A stretch of 43,298 nucleotides of DNA from Humidesulfovibrio sp. (GTDB lineage Bacteria; Desulfobacterota; Desulfovibrionia; Desulfovibrionales; Desulfovibrionaceae), in assembly GCA_031292175.1 (NCBI GenBank), contig JARLHQ010000013.1, positions 1-43,298 of the forward strand. The letters run 5' to 3'. Both the position numbers and the translations under genes were made by a program. Numbering within the stretch: position 1 is the stretch's first letter; every line of letters starts with the position of its first letter. This document shows, in pieces, positions 23,409-30,569 of the stretch. Below the pieces are notes generated by a model. It had not been told where the DNA came from. It ran no database searches and was given only the letters and a program-made list of their open reading frames with translations.

Positions 23409-24401
23409 TCAGCGCGGGGAGGGCGTCAGGGCTTCTTTCTGGTGCCAAGCCCAGGCCGTGGCGATGATCTCGTGGAGGTCCGTATACTGGGGATTCCAGC
23501 CCAGTTCGGCGCGGGCCCGCGCGGCCTCGCCCACCAGGCGCGTGGAGTCGCCCGCGCGGCGCGGGGCCATGCGCACGGGGATGGAATGACCGGTGACCTC
23601 GCGCGCGGTCGTGACCACCTCCAGCACGGAGTGGCCCTGCCCGCCGCCCAGGTTGAGGGCCCCGGAGTCTCCACCGGTCCGCAGGTGCTTGAGCGCCAGG
23701 ATGTGCGCGTCGGCCAGGTCCAGCACATGCACGTAGTCACGGATGGCCGTGCCGTCCGGGGTGGGGTAGTCATCACCCAGGATGTCCAGCTGGCCGCGTT
23801 GGCCCAGGGCGGTTTGCAGCACCAGGGGGATCAGGTGCGTTTCCGGCATGTGGCGTTCGCCCACCTCGGCCTCGGGGTCGGCCCCGGCGGCGTTGAAGTA
23901 GCGCAGGGCTATGTATTTGAGGCCCGTGGCCCGGGCGGTATCCTCCAGGATCTCCTCGATCATGCGCTTGGAGCGGGCATACGGCGACAGCGGCGCGATG
24001 GGATGATTCTCGGACAGAAGGCCGTCGAAAGGCGGCCCGTACACGGCGCAGGTGGACGAGAACACGATGGTGTCCACGAGGTGCCGACGCATGGCGGTGA
24101 GCAGGGTGATGGTCCCACCGACGTTGTTCTGGTAATAAAAAAGAGGATCGCGGACGCTTTCGCCCACCTGGCTGGCTGCGGCGAAATGCACCACGGCGTC
24201 GATGGTCCGGCTGGAGAACAGGCTGTCGAGGACAGCGGGATCGCGCACGTCGCCCTGGATGAAGTCGCCGAAGCGCGCGAAGTCGCGGTGCCCGGTGGCC
24301 AGATTGTCCAGCACGACGGTCTCAAAGCCCGCCTGGACCAGCCGCTTCACTGTGTGTGCGCCGATGTACCCGGCGCCGCCGGTAACGAGTATCTGTCCCA
24401 T
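23409..24401 (-). CDS. galE: UDP-glucose 4-epimerase
   Basis: 330 residues. This extended short-chain dehydrogenase interconverts UDP-glucose and UDP-galactose, supplying galactose units for surface polysaccharide. The NAD-binding TGGAGYIG is at 7-14. The catalytic Ser-Thr lies in VFSSTCAVYG and the Tyr141/Lys145 pair in YARSK. LRYFNAAGADPE and AIRDYVHVLDLADAH are GalE-specific. ATG 24401 matches the family start, although no clear Shine-Dalgarno precedes it (gttttcacg); a longer open frame upstream has no support. The sat terminator lies just upstream, so galE needs its own promoter, which I could not identify with confidence. Confidence 0.93.
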   Translation of the reverse strand: MGQILVTGGAGYIGAHTVKRLVQAGFETVVLDNLATGHRDFARFGDFIQGDVRDPAVLDSLFSSRTIDAVVHFAAASQVGESVRDPLFYYQNNVGGTITLLTAMRRHLVDTIVFSSTCAVYGPPFDGLLSENHPIAPLSPYARSKRMIEEILEDTARATGLKYIALRYFNAAGADPEAEVGERHMPETHLIPLVLQTALGQRGQLDILGDDYPTPDGTAIRDYVHVLDLADAHILALKHLRTGGDSGALNLGGGQGHSVLEVVTTAREVTGHSIPVRMAPRRAGDSTRLVGEAARARAELGWNPQYTDLHEIIATAWAWHQKEALTPSPR

Positions 24402-24456
24402 CGTGAAAACATAGCAGGAAGCGCCCGGCCCGGCAAGATGCCAGCGCCGCGGGACC

Positions 24457-24485
24457 AAAAAAAGGGGCGCCCCGAAGGACGCCCC
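24457..24485 (-). terminator. Strong intrinsic terminator of sat
   Basis: On the minus strand a 9-bp GC stem (ggggcgtcc/gggcgcccc) closes on a TTCG tetraloop of the extra-stable C(UUCG)G type and is followed by seven T. It starts 28 bp after the sat stop. Confidence 0.93.
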
Positions 24486-24513
24486 GTGTACTCATGATCT
24501 TGGAGCGGGTCGA

Positions 24514-25782
24514 TTACATGCCAGAGCCGGAAGCGGCCTTCTGCATCTTGACTTCGACCTTCTCGGTGAGGCCGGCATAGTACTTGCGGAGGATGACCAG
24601 GCACTCCTCGCGGCCGAAGTGGTCGGGCACGTCGCCGCCCTCGGAAAGCATCTTGCGGAGCTTGGTGCCGGAGAGGATGACGCGGTCTTCCTTGGTGTGC
24701 GGGCAGGTGCGCATGGAGGCCATGCCGTCGCACTTCACGCAGTAGAAGGTCCAGTCGATCTTCATGGCCTGGGTCTGCAGGTCCTTGCCCTTGTCGCCGG
24801 AAACGGGGATCTTCTCAAAGATCTCCTGGGCCTCGAACATGCCGTAGAAGTCGCCCACGCCAGCGTGGTCACGACCGACGAGCAGATCGCTCATGCCGTA
24901 GTTCTGACGGAACAGGGCGTGCAGCAGGGCCTCGCGGGGACCGGCGTAGCGCATGTCGAGGGGGTAGCCGGCCTGGATGACGTTCTTCTTCACGAAGTAG
25001 TGCTCGACCAGGGTGTTGATGGCGTCAACGCGGACTTCGGCCGGGATGTCGCCGGGCTTCAGGGCGCCAACCAGGGAGTGGATGACGACGCCGTCGCACA
25101 CTTCAACACCGATTTTGCACAGGTACTCGTGGGAGCGGTGCATGGGGTTGCGCAGCTGCAAAGCGGCGACTTTCTTCCAGCCGCGCTCGTCCATCTCGGA
25201 GCGGAGCTGAGCGGGGGTCTTGTAGACGCCGGGGAACTTCTCGGGGAAGCCGCCCTCGGAGAGGACCTTCACCGGGCCGGCCAGGCAGAACTGCTTGCGG
25301 GCCAGGACCATCTGCACGCCGGGGTGATCTTTCTTGGCGGTGCCCATGAAGTCGGTCTGGCTGTCGGCGCCTTCGCCCTTGTAGACCTTCTCGCACTCGG
25401 CGGTCTTCTCGGCATCGCTGAGCTCGAACTTTTCGGTGACCTTCATGGTGGCCATGATGGTGCCGTTGCGCTCGAGGGTGATCTCGTCGCCGGCCTTAAC
25501 GGAGGCGTCGTCGGTGGCGAGCATGACGGGGATGGGCCAGAAGGTGCCGTCGGTGAGGTTCATCTTCTCGCACACGCTCTTCCAGTCGGCCTTGCCCATG
25601 AAGCCGGTCAGCGGGCTGAAGCCGCCGATGCCCATCATGATCAGGTCGCCCTTCTCCTGGGAGGAGATTTCGATCTTCTTCAGGCCCTCGGCCTTCTTGA
25701 TTTCAGTGGCGAGCGCAGCGCCTTCGAGCAGCATGCAAACGAGGCCTTTACCGCCATGAGGGGGAACGAGTTTCGATGCCAT
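24514..25782 (-). CDS. sat: Sulfate adenylyltransferase (ATP sulfurylase), dissimilatory type
   Basis: 422 residues. It activates sulfate with ATP to APS and pyrophosphate, the first step of sulfate respiration. [11 protein letters not shown] (209-219) is the ATP-binding H-x-x-H motif and [12 protein letters not shown] (303-314) the second nucleotide motif. Cys348, Cys351, Cys360 and His362 (CVKC...TCPH) form the zinc site found in this homo-oligomeric Sat type. No APS-kinase domain is fused, as expected for a dissimilatory enzyme. AGGAG lies 9 bases before ATG 25782. Codon choice differs from neighbouring genes (favoured codons, less extreme third-position GC), consistent with high expression. 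It is divergent from aprB across about 670 bp. Confidence 0.97.
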   Translation of the reverse strand: MASKLVPPHGGKGLVCMLLEGAALATEIKKAEGLKKIEISSQEKGDLIMMGIGGFSPLTGFMGKADWKSVCEKMNLTDGTFWPIPVMLATDDASVKAGDEITLERNGTIMATMKVTEKFELSDAEKTAECEKVYKGEGADSQTDFMGTAKKDHPGVQMVLARKQFCLAGPVKVLSEGGFPEKFPGVYKTPAQLRSEMDERGWKKVAALQLRNPMHRSHEYLCKIGVEVCDGVVIHSLVGALKPGDIPAEVRVDAINTLVEHYFVKKNVIQAGYPLDMRYAGPREALLHALFRQNYGMSDLLVGRDHAGVGDFYGMFEAQEIFEKIPVSGDKGKDLQTQAMKIDWTFYCVKCDGMASMRTCPHTKEDRVILSGTKLRKMLSEGGDVPDHFGREECLVILRKYYAGLTEKVEVKMQKAASGSGM

Positions 25783-25977
25783 CTCCGTTTCTCCTAAAAA
25801 AAATTACCGGTTTAAGTGTGCTACAACCTCTGCCGAAACCATGACTCCGCGGGAGGCGCCAAAACACCCACCACGGAGCTCTAGGGGTCGCTGTCCTTGG
25901 CCGGGAGCCAAACGAGGCTTCAAGCCGCAGGGCAGAATGCGGAAACACCGCAGCCCTTGGACAAAATGAGCAGGCGC

Positions 25978-26007
25978 ACTATGCGCTGATTGTGAAAGTT
26001 GTGTCAA
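25978..26007 (-). promoter_or_regulatory. sat promoter with overlapping Rex-like operator
   Basis: On the minus strand TTGACA (26007-26002) is followed after 18 bp by CATAGT (25983-25978), giving a leader of about 190 nt before sat. The -35 and spacer also form an 18-bp imperfect match (13 of 18) to the Rex operator TTGTGAA-N4-TTCACAA, with a perfect TTTCACAA right half at 25997-25990. Rex senses the NADH/NAD ratio and is known to repress sat in Desulfovibrio vulgaris. Promoter is seen; the operator is inferred. Confidence 0.5.
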
Positions 26008-26300
26008 GAGCATTTTCTTGAGTGGAGATAAAGGTTGGGGGCAACTTGTCGTAATTGTGGGTTATCCTGTAACATCTGATAGTTGCGAACCTGCCTGAAA
26101 CTGAAAAAGGGCTTGCGCAAACTGGACGACCTGGGGTATGAGCCACCAAGCTACGGCAAAAAATGACGGCTTGCGTGAGCTTCGCGAGGAAGCCTAATCC
26201 ATATTCTTGCAGAAATTTCCGGCGGCATCCGGACCTTTTTGCGGAATCACGGAGAGCTTGTCCTTGTGTGCATGGCGGGTGAAGGAGCGGGGCGAAGCCC
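26008..26300. other. Non-coding centre of the sat-aprB interval; possible small RNA
   Basis: No convincing gene lies here; the open frames have poor codon use and no ribosome sites. On the plus strand a promoter-like pair TTGTCG (26046-26051) and TAACAT (26070-26075, 18-bp spacing) precedes, by about 160 nt, a small hairpin (tccgg/ccgga, 26218-26233) followed by cctttttg. That could mark a small RNA, but each part is weak. The DNA is less GC-rich than the flanking genes. Confidence 0.25.
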
Positions 26301-26365
26301 TTGTTCAAAAATTCACTTTCGCCTTGACACCCCTGGACGGGCTGGGTAATCGTACGTTTTCACAA
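26301..26365 (+). promoter_or_regulatory. aprBA-qmo promoter region with Rex-like sites
   Basis: A perfect -35 TTGACA (26324-26329) is followed after 17 bp by a weak -10 around taatcg (26347-26352). TTTTCACAA at 26357-26365, near the expected transcription start, repeats the half-site seen in the sat promoter. A second imperfect Rex-like match (ttgttcaaaaattcactt, 26301-26318; 12 of 18) lies just upstream of the -35. The leader to aprB would be about 90 nt. The -35 is clear; the operators are inferred. Confidence 0.5.
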
Positions 26366-26448
26366 GTCCGTGCCAGTTTATGAGCACGTAGTTGGCTGTG
26401 GTTCGTGTCGGTAACTGCTTTAATTTAAACCTGTTAGGAGGAAGTGTT

Positions 26449-26943
26449 ATGCCGACCTTTGTCAATCCGGAAAAATGCGACGGCTGCAAGGGTGGCGAGA
26501 AGACCGCCTGCATGTACATTTGCCCGAACGACCTCATGATCCTGGACCCCGAGGCCATGCGCGCCTACAATCAGGAGCCTGACGCTTGTTGGGAATGTTA
26601 CTCTTGCGTGAAAATCTGCCCCCAGGGCGCCATCGAAGCCCGCCCCTACGCCGACTTCGCTCCGATGGGCGGCACGTCCATCCCCATGCGTTCGGCTGAA
26701 GACATCATGTGGACCGTTAAGTTCCGCAGCGGTGCCGTGAAGCGCTTTAAGTTCCCCATCCGCACCACCCCTGAAGGCTCCATCGATCCCTTTGGTGGCA
26801 AGCCCGAAGGCGCCAACCTCGAAGACGAACTGCTGTTCACCGAGACCGGCACCCTGCCCACTCCCGAGAACGCTATCATGAAGAAGTTCGACATCACCGA
26901 GGCCGACAAGAGCCAGTGCTGGCTCGACGCCGTCTGCGACTAA
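26449..26943 (+). CDS. aprB: Adenylylsulfate (APS) reductase, beta subunit
   Basis: 164 residues. This iron-sulfur subunit passes electrons from its partner to the FAD of AprA during reduction of APS to sulfite. CDGCKGGEKTACMYICP (from residue 10), with its characteristic insertion, and CWECYSCVKICP hold two [4Fe-4S] clusters. The C-terminal tail (about 90-164) wraps AprA in known structures. The start at ATG 26449 has TAGGAGG nine bases upstream; a longer open frame is not supported. aprA follows after 79 bp. Codons such as CGT and GGT are frequent, as in other highly expressed genes of this window. Confidence 0.97.
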   Translation: MPTFVNPEKCDGCKGGEKTACMYICPNDLMILDPEAMRAYNQEPDACWECYSCVKICPQGAIEARPYADFAPMGGTSIPMRSAEDIMWTVKFRSGAVKRFKFPIRTTPEGSIDPFGGKPEGANLEDELLFTETGTLPTPENAIMKKFDITEADKSQCWLDAVCD

Positions 26944-27022
26944 CTTTAGCAGCGGTCTCGCTTGCTTTGAGTTGCGAAGGCTTGAATTCAATCAACTCTA
27001 GAGAGAGCATACGGAGGTAGCT

Positions 27023-29023
27023 ATGCCTCAGATTCCCGCTAAAGAAGTTGTCAAAGGCGTCCCCCTGGCTGAACCGACCATCGTTGAGAAGCATGCCGAC
27101 ATCCTGATGGTTGGCGGCGGCATGGGCAACTGCGGCGCCGCCTACGAGGCGTGCCGTTGGGCCGACAAGATCGGTGGGATCTCCATCCTGCTGCTCGACA
27201 AGGCTTCCCTCGAGCGTTCCGGCGCTGTGGCGCAGGGCCTTTCCGCCATCAATACCTACATTGGCAAAGAGCAGAAGGCCGAAGACTATGTCCGCATGGT
27301 CCGCACCGACCTCATGGGCCTGGTCCGCGAAGACCTGATCTACGACCTGGGCCGTCACGTTGACGACTCCGTCCACCTGTTTGAAGAGTGGGGCCTGCCC
27401 GTCTGGATCAAGAAAGACGGCCACAACCTCGACGGCGCCCAGGCCAAGGCCGCTGGCCTGTCCCTGCGCGGCGGCGACGCCCCGGTGCGTTCCGGCCGTT
27501 GGCAGATCATGATCAACGGTGAGTCCTACAAGGTCATCGTTGCTGAAGCCGCCAAGAAGGCCCTGGGTGACGACCGTTACCTGGAGCGCATCTTCATCGT
27601 GAAGCTGCTCCTGGATGCCAACACCCCGAACCGCATCGCCGGCGTCGTGGGCTTCAGCACCCGTGAGAACAAAGTGTACGTCATCACCTGCAACGCTTGC
27701 CTCGTGGCTTGCGGCGGCGCGGTCAACGTGTTCCGTCCCCGCTCCACTGGTGAAGGCATGGGTCGCGCCTGGTACCCCGTGTGGAACGCCGGTTCCACCT
27801 ACACCATGTGCGCTCAGGTTGGCGCTGAGATGACCATGATGGAAAACCGCTTCGTGCCCGCCCGCTTCAAGGACGGTTACGGCCCGGTTGGCGCCTGGTT
27901 CCTGCTGTTCAAGGCCAAGGCCACGAACTACAAGGGCGAAGACTACTGCGCCACCAACCGCGCCATGCTGAAGCCTTACGAGGATCGCGGCTACGCCAAG
28001 GGTCACATCATCCCGACCTGCCTGCGTAACCACATGATGCTCCGTGAAATGCGCGAAGGCCGTGGTCCCATCTTCATGGACACCAAGACCGCGCTGCTCA
28101 CCACCATCAACAACGACCTCAAGAGCCCCATGTGGAAGCACCTCGAGAGCGAAGCCTGGGAAGACTTCCTCGACATGTGCGTCGGCATGGCCAACCTCTG
28201 GGCCTGCACCAACTGCGCTCCTGAAGAGCGTGGCTCCGAGATCATGCCCACTGAGCCGTACCTGCTCGGTTCCCACTCCGGCTGCTGCGGCATCTGGGTT
28301 TCCGGTCCGGACGAGGCCTGGGTTCCCGAAGAGTACAAAGTCCGCGCCACCAACGGCAAGGTCTACAACCGCATGACCACCGTTGAAGGCCTCTGGACCT
28401 GCGCTGACGGCGTTGGCGCCTCCGGCCACAAGTTCTCCTCCGGTTCCCACGCTGAAGGCCGCATCTGCGGCAAGCAGATGGTGCGCTGGGTCCAGGATCA
28501 CAAAGACTTCAAGCCGGCCCTGTCCGTGAAGTCCGCTGATCTCGCCAAGGAGATCTACCAGCCCATGTACACGTTCGAGCAGTTCAAGGGCGCTTCCACG
28601 GCTCCTGACATCAACCCGAACTACATCACCCCCAAGAACTTCATGATGCGCCTCATCAAGTGCACCGACGAGTACGGCGGAGGCTGCGCCACCCTGTACA
28701 TGACCTCCGGTGCTCTCTTGAAGACCGCCTTCTGGCTCATGGGCATGATGGAAGAGGACAGCAAGAAGCTGGCCGCCCGCGACCTGCACGAACTGATGCG
28801 CTGCTGGGAGCAGTTCCACCGTCTGTGGACCGTGCGCCTGCACCTGCAGCACATCGAGTTCCGCGAAGAGACCCGTTACCCCGGCTTCTACTATCGTGGC
28901 GACGCGATGGGCCTGGACGACACCAAGTGGAAGTGCTTCGTGAACTCGAAGTACGACCCGGCCAAGAAAGAAGTTAAGATCTTCAAGAAGGCTTACTTCC
29001 AGATCATTCCCGACGCTCAGTAG
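27023..29023 (+). CDS. aprA: Adenylylsulfate (APS) reductase, alpha subunit
   Basis: 666 residues, the usual full length. This FAD enzyme of the fumarate-reductase superfamily reduces APS to sulfite and AMP in the cytoplasm. The FAD loop GGGMGNCGAA (31-40) and LERSGAVAQGLSAINTYIG are conserved, as are NACLVACGGAVNVFRPRS, RFKDGYGPVGAWFLLFKAKA, TNCAPEERGSEIMPTEPYL, GSHSGCCGIWVSGPDEAWVP and TCADGVGASGHKFSSGSHAEG. The C-terminal LHLQHIEFREETRYPGFYYR is diagnostic for AprA. GGAGG precedes ATG 27023. Codon use is strongly biased to optimal codons. Two tandem hairpins immediately follow the stop codon. Confidence 0.98.
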   Translation: MPQIPAKEVVKGVPLAEPTIVEKHADILMVGGGMGNCGAAYEACRWADKIGGISILLLDKASLERSGAVAQGLSAINTYIGKEQKAEDYVRMVRTDLMGLVREDLIYDLGRHVDDSVHLFEEWGLPVWIKKDGHNLDGAQAKAAGLSLRGGDAPVRSGRWQIMINGESYKVIVAEAAKKALGDDRYLERIFIVKLLLDANTPNRIAGVVGFSTRENKVYVITCNACLVACGGAVNVFRPRSTGEGMGRAWYPVWNAGSTYTMCAQVGAEMTMMENRFVPARFKDGYGPVGAWFLLFKAKATNYKGEDYCATNRAMLKPYEDRGYAKGHIIPTCLRNHMMLREMREGRGPIFMDTKTALLTTINNDLKSPMWKHLESEAWEDFLDMCVGMANLWACTNCAPEERGSEIMPTEPYLLGSHSGCCGIWVSGPDEAWVPEEYKVRATNGKVYNRMTTVEGLWTCADGVGASGHKFSSGSHAEGRICGKQMVRWVQDHKDFKPALSVKSADLAKEIYQPMYTFEQFKGASTAPDINPNYITPKNFMMRLIKCTDEYGGGCATLYMTSGALLKTAFWLMGMMEEDSKKLAARDLHELMRCWEQFHRLWTVRLHLQHIEFREETRYPGFYYRGDAMGLDDTKWKCFVNSKYDPAKKEVKIFKKAYFQIIPDAQ

Positions 29024-29040
29024 GGAAACGAGTTGACATC

Positions 29041-29092
29041 GGCGGCCGCGGGCGAAAGCCCGCGGCCGCCACACTTCCCAGACGGGGAAGTG
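29041..29092 (+). promoter_or_regulatory. Tandem hairpins between aprA and qmoA
   Basis: A perfect 13-bp GC stem (29041-29053/29058-29070) closes on a GAAA tetraloop. Directly after it comes a second, 8-bp stem (29072-29079/29085-29092, cacttccc/gggaagtg). No T-run follows either, so full termination is unlikely. They may slow polymerase or block 3' exonucleases, so aprBA message would outlast or outnumber qmo message. The rest of the 295-bp aprA-qmoA gap holds a further ccggggg/ccccgg hairpin, no gene, and no promoter I would defend. Confidence 0.7.
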
Positions 29093-29318
29093 GTCTGAGC
29101 CCGTGCTGGAACAGGAGTGTTGCAGTCCGGGTTCGGGCCATTTTCACGGCTGGTTTATTTCCGCCCCTGCGCGGGTATGCGCCGGCGGGCCTTGAAACAG
29201 AGGCGCGCCGGGGGCCAACCCCGGAGGGGCATGGGGAAATCCCACGCCGAGGCAAGAGCCCATCGGCCCGGGCGGGCCAATCAAGCCAGCCTGGCACACT
29301 ACAGAGGGAGGACAGCGA

Positions 29319-30566
29319 ATGTCGAACAACAGTATTCTCGTCGTCGGCGGCGGATTTGCCGGGATCACCGCCGCCCTCGAAGCCGCGGAAGTCGGTTACG
29401 AGGTCTACATCGTCGAGACTAATCCATATCTCGGCGGGCGGGTGGCGCAGCTCAACCAGTATTTCCCGAAACTCTGCCCGCCTTCCTGCGGCCTGGAAAT
29501 CCAGTTCCAGCGCATCAAGAACAACCCCAAGGTGAAGTTCTTCACCATGGCCGAGGTGGCCAGCGTCACCGGCGGGCCGGGCGCTTTTGACGTCAAGGTC
29601 AAGATCCGCCCCCGTTACGTCAACGCCAACTGCACCATGTGCGGCGAGTGCGAAAAGGCCGCCACCACCAGCGTGCCGAGCGAATTCGATCTGGGCGTGG
29701 CCGACCGCAAGGCCGCCTACCGCACCCATATCTTCGCCTTCCCGCAGCGCTATGTTGTGGACGCGGCCTCCTGCGCCCCCGGCGAGATGGACAAGATCGC
29801 GGCCGCCTGCCCCTACGGCGCGGTCAACCCGGCCGACGCCGAGAAGACCGTCGACCTGCAGGTCGGCTCCATCGTCTGGGCCACCGGCTGGAAGCCCTAT
29901 GACATGGCCAAGCTGACCAACCTGGGCGGCGGCAAGCTCAAGAACGTGGTTTCCAACATGCAGTTCGAGCGCCTGGCGGCCCCCAACGGTCCGACCAATG
30001 GCAAGATCCTGCGCCCCTCGGACGGCCAGGCGCCCAAGCGCATCGCCTTCGTGCAGTGCGCCGGCTCGCGCGACGAGAACCACCTGAACTACTGCTCCTA
30101 CATCTGCTGCATGGCTTCGCTCAAGCACGTCACCTACATCCGGGAGAAGAATCCGGACGCGCACGTGACCGTGTACTACATCGACCTGCGCACCCCCGGC
30201 CGCTACGACAACTTCATGCAGAAGGTCGCGGCCGACGACAAGCTCACCCTGGTCAAGGGAAAGGTCGCCAAGATCGTTGAATGCGAGTGCCAGAGCCCCA
30301 TCGTCACCGTGGAAAACGCGGTCACAGGGATCAAGAGCGAGGAGAAGTTCGACCTCGTGGTTCTGGCCACCGGCATGCAGCCCAGCTGCGCGGGATCCAA
30401 GCTGCCTGTTCAGGTTCCTGTTGATGACGACGGCTTCATCACCGGCGGCGCGGAAAATGGCGTGTTCGCCGCTGGCTGCGCCAAAATGCCTCTGGACGTG
30501 ATGAAGACCGCCCAGACCGGCACCGGCGCCGCCCTGAAAGCCATTCAAAACGTGGTGGGGAGGTAG
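29319..30566 (+). CDS. qmoA: Quinone-interacting membrane-bound oxidoreductase, subunit QmoA
   Basis: 415 residues. A soluble HdrA-like flavoprotein of the Qmo complex, which exchanges electrons between menaquinone and APS reductase. ILVVGGGFAGITAALEAAE (GGGFAG at 10-15) binds FAD, followed by YLGGRVAQLNQYFPKLCPPSCGLE. CTMCGEC (105-111) provides iron-sulfur ligands, with additional cysteines in VQCAGSRDENHLNYCSYICC and ECECQSP. GVFAAGCAKMPLDVMKTAQTGTGAALKA is the second flavin region. GAGGG precedes the ATG. The gene ends 3 bp before qmoB. Confidence 0.96.
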   Translation: MSNNSILVVGGGFAGITAALEAAEVGYEVYIVETNPYLGGRVAQLNQYFPKLCPPSCGLEIQFQRIKNNPKVKFFTMAEVASVTGGPGAFDVKVKIRPRYVNANCTMCGECEKAATTSVPSEFDLGVADRKAAYRTHIFAFPQRYVVDAASCAPGEMDKIAAACPYGAVNPADAEKTVDLQVGSIVWATGWKPYDMAKLTNLGGGKLKNVVSNMQFERLAAPNGPTNGKILRPSDGQAPKRIAFVQCAGSRDENHLNYCSYICCMASLKHVTYIREKNPDAHVTVYYIDLRTPGRYDNFMQKVAADDKLTLVKGKVAKIVECECQSPIVTVENAVTGIKSEEKFDLVVLATGMQPSCAGSKLPVQVPVDDDGFITGGAENGVFAAGCAKMPLDVMKTAQTGTGAALKAIQNVVGR

Positions 30567-30569
30567 CCC

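Noticed and set aside
25979..26308. 109-residue minus-strand open frame upstream of sat
   Set aside because: No ribosome site, no recognisable domain, atypical composition, and it runs through the sat promoter.
29041..29070. Full intrinsic terminator after aprA
   Set aside because: The stem is perfect, but no T-run follows on the plus strand; qmo genes downstream also lack a clear promoter of their own.
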